DNA from: Bacteroidota bacterium
Lineage (GTDB): Bacteria > Bacteroidota > Bacteroidia > Cytophagales > Cyclobacteriaceae
Assembly: GCA_016191555.1 (NCBI GenBank)
Contig: JACPVX010000051.1
Location: 1-64,000, forward strand
Reading direction: 5' to 3'
DNA: 64,000 bases
Positions 23,830 through 32,519 of the stretch are shown piece after piece. A program made the translations under genes and the position numbers. The notes under the pieces were generated by a model. The model saw only the letters and a list, made by a program, of their open reading frames with translations, was not told the origin of the DNA and made no database searches. Position 1 is the first letter of the stretch. Every line of letters starts with the position of its first letter.

Positions 23830-26554
23830 AGAGGTCTTTCCATAATTCTCGCTCTTTTTTATCGTAGCGAGGTTTTCGCACTTTTTCTTTTACAGCTGTT
23901 GGCTGATTATCACTTTTCTTAAACAGCTTCGACCACAACAACTTTACATTTACCAGAATAGTTCTTTCTTTCTTCACATTATCGATGTGACCATGTGCAA
24001 ACTTTGCATCGGGGTGCAATCGGCTGCTATGCGGTTTGCTCATGCGCAAATTTCCCTGATAATTATTGATTTTAGCATACGCTCTTCCCGGATCTTTTAC
24101 TTGCAAAGCTTTTTTCGCACTACTTGGATTGTGTTTGTAGCTCCAGTATTGCTTCATTTTACCTTCAAACTCAGAGGCTCTTACGCTTCCCTTGCCGGGT
24201 GATTTCCCGTCAATTGCTTTTTTAGCGCTTAGTTTATTATGCTGATGATCGGCCTCCTTCACGCGAACTTGTAAACCATCCACTTTAAAGGTCGATTTGT
24301 TGGGCTTTTCTTGCCTAGTGGCTAGTTTGTTTGCGTTAGGTGCTTTGACATAATTTGGCCGTTTCAAGAACCCGGTGTAGCGCGCGTTAGCCAAATCAAC
24401 CAGATTTTTATCCCTTACTTTAACTGGCTTTCCGTCATTATTAATGAGTTGCCCGCTTACGCTTCCTCCTCCTTTTTCTGGGCGCTTGGCGCGCATGGTG
24501 CCTTTATATTTTTCGATTTTGCCTGCAAAAGAAGGCGGGATTTTAGCTGCTACAGGATTTCCGCCATTGTTTCTGGGTTGCCCGCTAATGCTTCCACCGC
24601 CTTTTTGAGGCCGTTTTGCTTTCATGGTTCCAGTGTATTTTCCGGCTCTGGCAGCGAAAGAGGGAGGGATTTTTGCGGCTACTGGATTTCCGTCATTGTT
24701 TCTGGGTTGACCGCTAATACTTCCACCACCTTTTTGCGGGCGTCTCGCTTTCATCGTTCCGGTGTATTTTCCGGCTCTTGCTGCAAAAGAAGGTGGGATT
24801 TTGGCAGCTACCGGATTTCCTTGGTTGTTGCGGGGTTGGCCGCTAATGCTGCCGCCACCTTTTTGTGGACGTCTGGCTTTCATGTTTCCGGAGAATCTTC
24901 CGGCTCGGGCGGCAAAACTTGGGGGAATTTTGGCGCCAATGGAATTGCCTCCATTATTTCGAGGCTGCCCACTAATACTTCCTCCGCCTTTTTCTGGCCT
25001 TCTACCTTTCATGTTTCCAGAGAATCTTCCTGCCCGGGCGGCAAAACTGGGTGGTATTTTAGCGCCAATTGAATTACCACGATTGTTCCGTGATTGTCCG
25101 CTAATACTGCCACCCCCTTTTTGAGGCCTTCTTGCTTTTGTGCTTCCGCTATAACCAATTCCCTGAAGTGTGAACCCTGGAGACAAATCCCATCGCTTGA
25201 TGTTTCCCTGATAGGTTCCCGCTCTGGCGGCACTTGGTCTTTTTGGAATGCGTGTAGCAACGGATTGATTGCCGTTATTTCTTGATTGTCCGCTAATGCT
25301 GCCGCCACCTTTGAATGGCCTTCTTGATTTAATGCTACCTCTGTATCCAGATCCTTGTGCTCCAAATCCAGGAGATAGTTGAAAACGCTTTACATTACCC
25401 TGATAGCCTCCAATTCGGGCTCCTCCAAGCGGGATTTTTGCTGGCACCGGATTACCTCGATTATTACGAGGCGATCCGCTGATGCTTCCTCCCCCTTTTT
25501 TTGGTTTAATGCCGCGGCCGCCACCGCCCGCATATCCACCGCCTCCGGCAGAAAGCGATTGTTTATAGCTACCGCGATAATTGGCAACTCCGGCACCTCC
25601 CTTCGGTATGCGCACCGCCAGCGGCTTATTATTTCGGCCACGACCACCCATGGTTTGATAACCACTGCCCTTTACAGGTCTGCCGGGTCCTCGTCCTTTG
25701 CCACTAATTGAAAACTTGCGCGGCATAAAAAACTGACCGGCACTTTCTGTTTTTCTTTTCGATGAATTTCTTCTAAGCGCTTTCCCGGAAACATCACCAC
25801 TCCATGCTTTTTGTGTGGATTTTGATCGAGTGTTAAAAATTCGGCCTAATGCACTCTTACTTTTATCACCACTCCGTCTTCTTCCCTGGTACGGATCACT
25901 TTGAGGTGTAATTTCGACCGGTGGGGTTTTAAAATTTTTTGTGCGAAGAGGTCGCCCTGTAATGTCTTTCGTATAAGCTTTTTCGCCTTTCGAAAATTTT
26001 CCCCAGTACACGTTCTTTTTTCCGCGTGAGACAAACGATCTCGAACCAGTTCGTGGACTTATTTTTCGTTTTTTGGGATAGGGTGATGCGTTGGATCGGG
26101 TACTATATAAAACGGGTTGGCCAATGGGGGCTGCATTCGCAAAAGATCGCTCGGATTTACGAGGTCTCTTGGACGGATTGTTCACATATGGACCTTTATT
26201 GGGGTATACATTATTTCGCGCCATTTGCGCAGAAGACGAGCGGATTTTGGCACGGCTTCCACCAATAGGTTGAGCTGCGCGATCACCGCCACGTGAGCGT
26301 CTTCCTTTATAGGGCGATCTTGCAGAAACGACCGCGCGTGCTGCAGATGATTTGTTTTTCGTGCGAAGTTTTCGACCGGAAATGTCGCGTGTATTGGATT
26401 TGACCGTCTTTGCTTTTCCAGGCTTTGACTTTAGAGTGATCCTTGGCAGCGGTTTGGAGGGTTTATCTCCCTTTGTATTTTGCGCAAAGGAAGATCCGCC
26501 CATGAAAAATAGCATGGCAACAGCGAAGAAACGGATGGCTTTTGCGAGGGTCAA
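23822..26554 (-). CDS. Secreted, strongly basic Gly/Arg/Lys-rich repeat protein
   Basis: 910 residues with a signal peptide (AMLFFMGGSSFAQ). The N-terminal third has four GDVSGKxLR/DISGRKLRTKN-type units followed by PYKGRR or PYQGRR. The middle has near-identical 43-residue units built on KGGGSISGQPRNN, KIPPSFAARAG and a [YF]xGxMK motif. That last motif recurs about 15 times along the protein (for example YQGNIK, FSGNMK, YTGTMK, YKGTMR, FEGKMK). The C-terminus (about 840-910) is a non-repeated basic region ending WKDLYD. Acidic residues are scarce before the tail, so the pI must be very high. I do not recognise a family; an envelope or extracellular role binding an anionic polymer is only an inference. 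Confidence 0.8.
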   Translation of the reverse strand: MTLAKAIRFFAVAMLFFMGGSSFAQNTKGDKPSKPLPRITLKSKPGKAKTVKSNTRDISGRKLRTKNKSSAARAVVSARSPYKGRRSRGGDRAAQPIGGSRAKIRSSSAQMARNNVYPNKGPYVNNPSKRPRKSERSFANAAPIGQPVLYSTRSNASPYPKKRKISPRTGSRSFVSRGKKNVYWGKFSKGEKAYTKDITGRPLRTKNFKTPPVEITPQSDPYQGRRRSGDKSKSALGRIFNTRSKSTQKAWSGDVSGKALRRNSSKRKTESAGQFFMPRKFSISGKGRGPGRPVKGSGYQTMGGRGRNNKPLAVRIPKGGAGVANYRGSYKQSLSAGGGGYAGGGGRGIKPKKGGGSISGSPRNNRGNPVPAKIPLGGARIGGYQGNVKRFQLSPGFGAQGSGYRGSIKSRRPFKGGGSISGQSRNNGNQSVATRIPKRPSAARAGTYQGNIKRWDLSPGFTLQGIGYSGSTKARRPQKGGGSISGQSRNNRGNSIGAKIPPSFAARAGRFSGNMKGRRPEKGGGSISGQPRNNGGNSIGAKIPPSFAARAGRFSGNMKARRPQKGGGSISGQPRNNQGNPVAAKIPPSFAARAGKYTGTMKARRPQKGGGSISGQPRNNDGNPVAAKIPPSFAARAGKYTGTMKAKRPQKGGGSISGQPRNNGGNPVAAKIPPSFAGKIEKYKGTMRAKRPEKGGGSVSGQLINNDGKPVKVRDKNLVDLANARYTGFLKRPNYVKAPNANKLATRQEKPNKSTFKVDGLQVRVKEADHQHNKLSAKKAIDGKSPGKGSVRASEFEGKMKQYWSYKHNPSSAKKALQVKDPGRAYAKINNYQGNLRMSKPHSSRLHPDAKFAHGHIDNVKKERTILVNVKLLWSKLFKKSDNQPTAVKEKVRKPRYDKKERELWKDLYD
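24462..25235 (-). repeat. 129-bp tandem repeats inside the 910-residue protein gene
   Basis: The landmark CT(T/G)CC(T/A/G)CC... encoding the GGGS turn occurs at 24462, 24591, 24720, 24849, 24978 and 25107, exactly 129 bp apart. Next landmarks at 25299 and 25485 are spaced 192 and 186 bp, marking older, longer units. All lengths are multiples of three, so copies can be gained or lost in frame. Confidence 0.85.
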
Positions 26555-26632
26555 CCTAATCAGTTAAGAATTAGCGAATATCTATTGCTTTAAACAGGCT
26601 AAATTAACAAAAATTGTGATTTAAACCGTCTT

Positions 26633-26932
26633 ATGAATTTAGAGGAGTTTGAGCAATCTCTTGAACAGGCAATGGTGCCCGCTGAGCTTCCCCCCGCACT
26701 TCAAGCGTTATGGCTAGATGCTAACGGAGATTGGGAAGCAGCTCATGAGAAAATTCAGGATGACCCGTCGGCAGAAGCGGGTTGGATTCATGCATACCTG
26801 CATCGAAAAGAAGGCGATGAAGGGAACGCCCGCTATTGGTATAACCGGGCTGGTAAAAAATTCCCTTCGCTTACACTTCCTGAAGAGTGGCGAGTGATTG
26901 CATCCGCCTTGTTAGCAGAATTAACCAGTTAG
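26633..26932 (+). CDS. Conserved small protein of unknown function
   Basis: 99 residues: LPPALQALWLDANGDWEAAHEK, then AGWIHAYLHRKEGDEGNARYWYNRAG. I recognise this pattern (a GDWE..AH helix followed by WVHAYLHRxEGDxxNARYWY) from conserved hypothetical proteins in many bacterial phyla, with no assigned function. The arrangement suggests two TPR-like helical hairpins. It is divergent from the basic repeat-protein gene and its stop overlaps that of the E1 gene by 4 bp. Confidence 0.8.
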   Translation: MNLEEFEQSLEQAMVPAELPPALQALWLDANGDWEAAHEKIQDDPSAEAGWIHAYLHRKEGDEGNARYWYNRAGKKFPSLTLPEEWRVIASALLAELTS

Positions 26933-28908
26933 TATTTTAACAACTCTTCAATTTTTCCTTTTAGTCTTCCTTTCGGTAAGAAATTGTTTTCCAAAGTAGG
27001 TGCAAATGGAATAGCGGTGTCTAAGCTGGCTACACGTATCACTGGTGCATCGAGGTTACTGAATAAGTGCTCGTTGATCCAGGCAGAAATTTCAGCGCCT
27101 ATGCCTCCGGTTAATGTATCTTCATGAAGGATTAATACACGATTGGTTTTTTTCACCGTTAGCTCGACTGCCTCTTTATCCCAAGGAAGTAGCGTTCTTA
27201 AATCCAACACATCGGCTTGCACTTCGGGCATGGATTGTAAAATTTCTTTTGCCCAATGCACACCCATTCCATAGGTGATGATGGAAAGTTGATCGCCTTC
27301 CCTTACCAATTTTGCCTTTCCAATTTCCACGGTGTAGTAATCATCGGGAATCTGATCTTTGACTGAGCGATACAACAATTTGTGTTCGAAGTATAGGTAT
27401 GGATTCGGGTCTTCGAGCGCGGCACACAACAAGCCCTTGGCATCATATGGATTGGAAGGGTAAACAATTTTTAATCCGGGAGTATGAAAGAACCACGCCT
27501 CATTACTTTGTGAGTGAAATGGTCCGGCCGCTGTTCCGGCACCAGTTGGCATGCGAACAACTACATCCGCTGCTTGGCCCCAACGCCAATGAATTTTCGC
27601 CAAATTGTTGACGATCTGATTGAATCCTTCTGTAACGAAATCGGCAAACTGCATTTCAACCATCGCCTTCATGCCTTTGATGGAGAGCCCTAAACCTGAG
27701 CCGATGATGGCAGCTTCACACAATGGTGTATTGCGTACGCGTTCTTTTCCAAATTTTTCAACAAAGCCTTCGGTGATTTTGAAGACACCGCCATATTCAG
27801 CTATGTCCTGGCCCATTAATACTAAATTGGAATGACGCTCCATACTTTGGCGAAGACCATCGCTGATGGCATCGATAAAACGCTTTTCAGAGGTTTGATC
27901 AGAAGCAGGGGAGATGAGTTGCTGCTGAAAAGGAGAATACACATCGTTCAACTCAACTTCTGTGTTGGCAACCGGATGTGTTTCTTCAAAAGCAACTGCT
28001 AAACCGTCTTCAATTTCTTTTTTGATTTTTTTGCGAGTCGTATCAACAAATTTCTGATCGATGATTTTTTCGCTCACCAAAAACTTCTCGTAATTATCGA
28101 GCGGATCTTTCTGGGCCCACTCGTCCATTAATTTTTTGGGAACATACTTAGTGCCGCTTGCCTCTTCATGGCCACGCATACGGAAGGTGATGCACTCTAA
28201 TAAAATCGGGCGCGGATTTTTTCGCAAGCTTTCTGCCAGCGATTTTACTTTGTCGTAAACTTCCAACACATTGTTACCATCCACCTGCACACCTTCTATG
28301 CCATAGCCAATCGCTTTATCAATAAACTGCTTGCAGCGAAATTGTTCGCTGCTGGGTGTGCTCAATCCATACCCATTATTTTCGATCACGAAGATGACGG
28401 GCAAATCCCACACGGCAGCTACGTTGAGCGCTTCGTGAAAATCGCCTTGACTGGTGCCACCATCGCCATTGAAAACTACGGTGACTTTATTTTCTTTTTT
28501 TAGTCTGGTCGCTAACGCAATACCATCGGCTACTCCGTTTTGGGGTCCGAGGTGCGAGATCATTCCTACGATGTGATGCTCATTGGTGCCGAAGTGAAAA
28601 GAGCGATCGCGTCCTTTGGTGTAGCCGCTCATGGTTCCCTGCCATTGAGCAAACAGTTTGTCAAAAGGCATATCGCGACCAGTAAATACGCCCAGATTTC
28701 GGTGCATGGGAAGTATGTATTCATCCTTTTCCAGAGCGGCAGTAATTCCTACAGAAATCGCCTCTTGCCCGATTCCACTAAACCATTTGCTGATTTTATT
28801 CTGGCGCAACAGGATGAGCATTTTCTCTTCAATCATGCGTGGCTTTAACAGCCGCTCATACAAATTTTGAAGCGTTTCGTCAGAGTGCTTTTTTCGGAGG
28901 AATTTCAT
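26929..28908 (-). CDS. 2-oxoacid dehydrogenase E1, alpha and beta subunits fused
   Basis: 659 residues. The first half is E1-alpha with the thiamine diphosphate motif GDGGTSQGDFHEALN...ENNGYGLSTP (about 168-205) and the phosphorylation-loop region RMRGHEEASG. The second half (from about 340) is E1-beta: MGQDIAEYGGVFKIT, EAAIIGSGLGLSIKG, MQFADFVTEGFNQI, RMPTGAG and the C-terminal transketolase domain. It decarboxylates a 2-oxo acid and passes the acyl group to an E2 lipoyl domain. Fused E1 proteins of this type are common in Bacteroidota, mostly acting on branched-chain 2-oxo acids or pyruvate; the substrate is not decided. E2 and E3 are not in the window. Confidence 0.92.
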   Translation of the reverse strand: MKFLRKKHSDETLQNLYERLLKPRMIEEKMLILLRQNKISKWFSGIGQEAISVGITAALEKDEYILPMHRNLGVFTGRDMPFDKLFAQWQGTMSGYTKGRDRSFHFGTNEHHIVGMISHLGPQNGVADGIALATRLKKENKVTVVFNGDGGTSQGDFHEALNVAAVWDLPVIFVIENNGYGLSTPSSEQFRCKQFIDKAIGYGIEGVQVDGNNVLEVYDKVKSLAESLRKNPRPILLECITFRMRGHEEASGTKYVPKKLMDEWAQKDPLDNYEKFLVSEKIIDQKFVDTTRKKIKKEIEDGLAVAFEETHPVANTEVELNDVYSPFQQQLISPASDQTSEKRFIDAISDGLRQSMERHSNLVLMGQDIAEYGGVFKITEGFVEKFGKERVRNTPLCEAAIIGSGLGLSIKGMKAMVEMQFADFVTEGFNQIVNNLAKIHWRWGQAADVVVRMPTGAGTAAGPFHSQSNEAWFFHTPGLKIVYPSNPYDAKGLLCAALEDPNPYLYFEHKLLYRSVKDQIPDDYYTVEIGKAKLVREGDQLSIITYGMGVHWAKEILQSMPEVQADVLDLRTLLPWDKEAVELTVKKTNRVLILHEDTLTGGIGAEISAWINEHLFSNLDAPVIRVASLDTAIPFAPTLENNFLPKGRLKGKIEELLKY

Positions 28909-28950
28909 TGTAAATTATTCAAGCCTGCAAGATAAGACAGATAATTTTAT

Positions 28951-28982
28951 TTTGAATTCTGTATTTTTTTTTGAATTTTGTA
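28951..28982 (+). promoter_or_regulatory. Promoter with direct-repeat candidate operator of the PIN toxin-antitoxin pair
   Basis: The 13-mer TTTGAATTCTGTA (28951-28963) recurs as TTTGAATTTTGTA at 28970-28982, 19 bp apart. The first TTTG can serve as a -33 element and GAATTTTG (28973-28980) as a -7 box (7 of 8 to TAnnTTTG), so repressor binding to the repeats would block the promoter. Confidence 0.5.
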
Positions 28983-28985
28983 CGT

Positions 28986-29219
28986 ATGGAAACCAAACTT
29001 ACACTTCGCTTAAAGAAGAAGACCATTGAGAAGGGCAAGGGTTTTGCCAAAAAGCGAAAGACAAGCCTTTCTAAAATGATTGAGAACTATCTTGAAAAAA
29101 TTACACAAACAGACGAGGAAGAAATAACTCCACTCGTCAAGAGCCTGTCAGGTGTTCTGAAGGATACATCAAACCATCATAAAGGATACGCGGAATATCT
29201 TGAGAAGAAGTATAAATAA
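28986..29219 (+). CDS. DUF6364-type antitoxin
   Basis: 77 residues from the ATG at 28986; an upstream in-frame start at 28971 would fall inside the promoter repeats. ETKLTLRLKKKTIEKGKGFAKK is a ribbon-helix-helix-like opening (DUF6364 pattern: strand, then helices with KRKTSLSKMIENYLEKI). The charged C-terminal part (GYAEYLEKKY) is the usual toxin-binding tail. It should bind the direct repeats and neutralise the PIN protein encoded 1 nt into its stop codon (TAATG overlap). Confidence 0.8.
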   Translation: METKLTLRLKKKTIEKGKGFAKKRKTSLSKMIENYLEKITQTDEEEITPLVKSLSGVLKDTSNHHKGYAEYLEKKYK

Positions 29220-29632
29220 TGGATCGAATCTTTGTTGATACGGATGTACTTCTTGATTTATTGGAACACAGAGAACCATTTTACAAAAGCTCAGCCTACT
29301 TATTTTCAAAAGCTGATAGAAGGGAGATTCAAATTCTAATTTCTTCTCTGTCCTTTACCAATATCCATTACATTTTACGAAAAAAGTATAGTAATACAGA
29401 GTCCAGAAAAATTTTATCTCGGCTACGTGTTTTAGTTACGGTCGCAACGGTGAGAGATAAGACAATTGAACTTGCATTAGCTTCTAATTTTAGTGATTTT
29501 GAAGATGCAGTTCAGAATTATACAGCAATAGACAATGGAGCATCCTTGATTATTACTCGTAATCTTAAAGATTATAAACAATCGCAATTACCAGTGATGA
29601 ACCCCGATACTTTTTTGAAAACGATGGTGTAA
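29219..29632 (+). CDS. PIN-domain RNase toxin (VapC-like)
   Basis: 137 residues. The PIN acidic residues are visible: FVDTDVLLDLLEHREPFY gives the first two Asp positions, EL in the middle, FSDFEDAVQNYTA gives the third set, and the final IITRNLKDYK the fourth position. VapC-type toxins cut tRNA or rRNA. The start overlaps the antitoxin stop by one nucleotide. Translational coupling and the order antitoxin-toxin match type II modules. The target RNA is unknown. Confidence 0.87.
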   Translation: MDRIFVDTDVLLDLLEHREPFYKSSAYLFSKADRREIQILISSLSFTNIHYILRKKYSNTESRKILSRLRVLVTVATVRDKTIELALASNFSDFEDAVQNYTAIDNGASLIITRNLKDYKQSQLPVMNPDTFLKTMV

Positions 29633-29639
29633 GGTCGTA

Positions 29640-30638
29640 CTACCCCTTCACCATCTCCATGTCGGGCTTGCTTTCGTCTGTCAATTTTACTTTGCCACGC
29701 TCGTTGCGAGTAATGCGCGAGTACAAAGAAATGTTTTTATCGAACAGAAAGCGGAAAAATAACTTCGTCCATGACTGGTGCGACTTCAAAGTGTCATAGT
29801 AGTCAGGAGCTTTTTTCTTTAAGTCAGGCAATTTATTCCATGGCACGGAAGGAAAATCATGATGCTCGTTGTGAAATCCTACATTGAAAGCCAACGCATT
29901 TAAAGGGCCGTAGTAGCTGTAAGTTTCCTGATTTTCATCTAACGTCAGGTAGTGCTCTTGAATCCAACGAGCACCCAGTGGATGCAACCCTACAGAGAAA
30001 AAGAAGCTGAGCAACATAAAGATCAATGCTTTGGGGCCAATCAACATCCAGATGGCCACATTGAAAGCGATCTGCACTAACCAATTCGCTACAATCCAGC
30101 CATCGACAGGTTTGATTTCTTTCAAACGGAACGTGCGAATCACCTGAAATACGGGGAATAGGAGAAGCCAAAGCGCTTTTCCGAAAAATGAATTTTTGAT
30201 CATACGAGCCTCCCAAAAGTCAGGAAGATCGGCATCCAACTCATGCACTCCTTGAAACGAGTGATGCTTAATATGATAACGGAAAAATGAAATGGCGCTG
30301 GGCATTGTATGCGGTAAATTTGCAATAATGCCTGCAACATAATTGGCGCTCTTATTTTTGAATAACAAGTGGTGAGAACATTCGTGGATCATCACAAACA
30401 AGGCATGGTTAAAGAATGCACCCACTCCATAAGCAACCAATACAACTAACCACCAAGGGCTGTCTTTCAGGAAGTAGGAAATCAAAATCATGCCACCGAC
30501 CAAGCCTACAATGGCCAGTAAGGTCAGCGGATTTTTACCAAAAAGTTGTTTTACCTCCGGATGCTTCGACAGGATTTCTTTGGTGCGTATTCGATGTGGT
30601 TCTGATGATTCCGAGAAACGAAAGGTTTGTTCTGCCAT
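29640..30638 (-). CDS. Membrane fatty-acyl desaturase close to dihydroceramide delta-4 desaturase (DEGS)
   Basis: 332 residues, four or more membrane helices and three His boxes: HECSH (85-89), HIKHH (122-126) and HNEHH (256-260). Beyond the boxes it follows animal DEGS almost throughout: EPHRIRTKEILSKHPEVKQL near the start, FFRYHIKHHSFQG, GLHPLGARWIQEHY, ETYSYYGPLN, then FNVGFHNEHHDFPSVP, PDYYDTL, SW and D-I-S-YSR near the end. DEGS makes the 4,5-trans double bond of ceramide. Bacteroidota make sphingolipids, so dihydroceramide is a plausible substrate, but general acyl-lipid desaturation cannot be excluded. Confidence 0.85.
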   Translation of the reverse strand: MAEQTFRFSESSEPHRIRTKEILSKHPEVKQLFGKNPLTLLAIVGLVGGMILISYFLKDSPWWLVVLVAYGVGAFFNHALFVMIHECSHHLLFKNKSANYVAGIIANLPHTMPSAISFFRYHIKHHSFQGVHELDADLPDFWEARMIKNSFFGKALWLLLFPVFQVIRTFRLKEIKPVDGWIVANWLVQIAFNVAIWMLIGPKALIFMLLSFFFSVGLHPLGARWIQEHYLTLDENQETYSYYGPLNALAFNVGFHNEHHDFPSVPWNKLPDLKKKAPDYYDTLKSHQSWTKLFFRFLFDKNISLYSRITRNERGKVKLTDESKPDMEMVKG

Positions 30639-30748
30639 GACGATTAAATTAAGACTGCAAAGATACTTACTTTTCTCTGTTAACAGAGTTTGCCACCCGA
30701 TGTTTTAGGCGAGCCAATCAATACCAACAAAAATCCAAAAACTAACCT

Positions 30749-30756
30749 TATTTTTG
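30749..30756 (+). promoter_or_regulatory. -7 box before the M16 peptidase gene
   Basis: TATTTTTG matches TAnnTTTG and ends 8 bp before the ATG at 30764, so the transcript would have almost no leader. No clear -33 element. Confidence 0.45.
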
Positions 30757-30763
30757 AACCAAT

Positions 30764-32002
30764 ATGATTCGATTTGAAGAGTTTACTTTGGAGAATGGGT
30801 TGCGCGTGATTGTTCATGAAGACAACACGGTTCAGTTGGCCGTGTTAAACATATTATTTGATGTCGGTTCGCGCGATGAAGAACCCAACAAAACCGGTTT
30901 CGCTCATTTGTTTGAGCATCTGATGTTTGGCGGATCGGCTAACATTCCGAGCTACGATGAACCTTTGCAGCTGGTAGGTGGAGAAAACAATGCCTTCACC
31001 AGCCCAGACATTACGAATTATTATTTGACAGTGCCGGCCGCCAATATTGAAACCGGATTTTGGTTGGAGAGCGATCGCATGCTAAGCCTTTCGTTTGACC
31101 CGCAGGTTTTAGAAGTGCAACGCAAAGTAGTGATTGAAGAGTTTAAGCAGCGCTATCTCAATCAGCCATATGGCGATGTGTGGTTGAAGTTGCGCCCGTT
31201 AGCCTACGAAAAGCATCCCTACCATTGGGCAACAATTGGTAAAGAAATCAGCCACATCGAAAATGCTACGATGGACGATGTGAAGCATTTTTTCTTTCGC
31301 CATTATGTACCAAGTAATGCCACGTTGGTGGTGGCTGGGAATGTGAAAGTAGATCAGGTAAAAAAATTAGCAGAAAAATGGTTTGGCTCCATACCTTCTG
31401 GAAAAAAGCCAAGCAGAAATTTACCTTTTGAACCTATTCAAATTGAAAAACGAACTCAAACAGTGGAGGCGAAGGTGCCCGCCAATGCTTTGTACAAAAC
31501 CTGGCACATGGGCGGACGATTTGATGCGGATTATTATGCCTCCGATTTTTTGAGCGATGTGTTGAGTCGCGGACATTCAAGTCGATTGTATCAAACACTG
31601 GTGCAGGAGAAAGAAGTTTTTAATTCAATTTCTTCTTTTGTGATGGGCTCTATTGATCCGGGCCTGTTGGTTGTGAGTGGCCGCGTGAAAGATGGAATTG
31701 ATCTGAAAGATGCCGAAGCTGAAGTGGACGAAGTATTGCAGCAAGTTGTGAAAGATGGAATTACTTCACAGGAATTGGAGAAAGTGAAAAATCAGGCGGA
31801 AGCCAGTTTGAAATTTGGCGAAGTAGAGGTTTTGAATCGCGCTATGAATTTGGCATTTGCCTCGCTATCTGGGGATGCAGATTTGGTAAATCGCGAAGCT
31901 GCGTTGATGGAGAAAATTTCGTTGGACGACATGCAGCGTGTGGCAAAAAATATTTTGCGCGAAGAAAATTCGAGTGTGATGTATTATCAGGCTAAGAATT
32001 AA
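30764..32002 (+). CDS. M16-family zinc metallopeptidase
   Basis: 412 residues with the inverted zinc motif HLFEH in GFAHLFEHLMFGGS (about 49-53) and the third ligand Glu in VVIEEFKQRY (about 125). The second, inactive M16 half follows from about residue 180. This is the short processing-peptidase-like form, secreted versions of which occur in pairs in Bacteroidota; here no signal peptide is present, so it is probably cytoplasmic. Substrate unknown. It is followed by ispF 34 bp later. Confidence 0.92.
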   Translation: MIRFEEFTLENGLRVIVHEDNTVQLAVLNILFDVGSRDEEPNKTGFAHLFEHLMFGGSANIPSYDEPLQLVGGENNAFTSPDITNYYLTVPAANIETGFWLESDRMLSLSFDPQVLEVQRKVVIEEFKQRYLNQPYGDVWLKLRPLAYEKHPYHWATIGKEISHIENATMDDVKHFFFRHYVPSNATLVVAGNVKVDQVKKLAEKWFGSIPSGKKPSRNLPFEPIQIEKRTQTVEAKVPANALYKTWHMGGRFDADYYASDFLSDVLSRGHSSRLYQTLVQEKEVFNSISSFVMGSIDPGLLVVSGRVKDGIDLKDAEAEVDEVLQQVVKDGITSQELEKVKNQAEASLKFGEVEVLNRAMNLAFASLSGDADLVNREAALMEKISLDDMQRVAKNILREENSSVMYYQAKN

Positions 32003-32036
32003 AACAATATTTCTGAAGCCTAGTTAAGATAGAAAA

Positions 32037-32519
32037 ATGAAAATTCGAGTAGGATTAGGATTTGATGTTCACCAATTAGAAGAAGGTCGCGACTTTTGGC
32101 TGGGAGGAGTATTGCTTCCGGCAACCAAAGGAGCCGTTGGTCATTCGGATGCTGATGTGTTGATTCATGCCATTTGTGATGCTCTACTGGGTGCAGCCAA
32201 TTTGCGCGATATTGGTTTTCATTATTCGAATAAAGATCCACGCTGGAAGGGGAAAAATTCTACTTTTTTTCTGGAGGACGTTACCCGCATGTTACTCGAA
32301 AAAGGTTGGCGCATCGAAAATGTGGATTGCACCCTTACCTTGGAAAATCCTAAAGTGAATCCACACATTCCGGAAATGAAAAAAGTGTTAGCGCCCTTAA
32401 TGAATTTGACGGAAGAAGATATATCCATCAAAGCGACCACCAACGAGTCGATGGGTTATGTGGGTAGAGAAGAAGGTGTGAATGCGTATGCTGTGGCGCT
32501 GATTCGCAAAGAAGAATGA
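32037..32519 (+). CDS. ispF: 2-C-methyl-D-erythritol 2,4-cyclodiphosphate synthase
   Basis: 160 residues with the IspF signature: GFDVHQLEEGRDFWLGG (metal-binding Asp/His), GHSDADVLIHAICDALLGAA and SMGYVGREEGVNAYAV. It makes the cyclic diphosphate in the MEP isoprenoid pathway as a trimer with Zn. Length and motifs are normal. Its stop overlaps the mnmD start by 4 nt. Confidence 0.96.
   Translation: MKIRVGLGFDVHQLEEGRDFWLGGVLLPATKGAVGHSDADVLIHAICDALLGAANLRDIGFHYSNKDPRWKGKNSTFFLEDVTRMLLEKGWRIENVDCTLTLENPKVNPHIPEMKKVLAPLMNLTEEDISIKATTNESMGYVGREEGVNAYAVALIRKEE

Noticed and set aside
24449-25124. Long plus-strand open frames antisense to the repeat protein
   Set aside because: They are by-products of the 129-bp repeats and their skewed codon content; no start-site signal or motif supports them.
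24462-25235. Regular 129-bp spacing that could suggest a CRISPR-like array
   Set aside because: The unit is fully coding, has no short palindromic repeat with unique spacers, and the sequence encodes one continuous protein.
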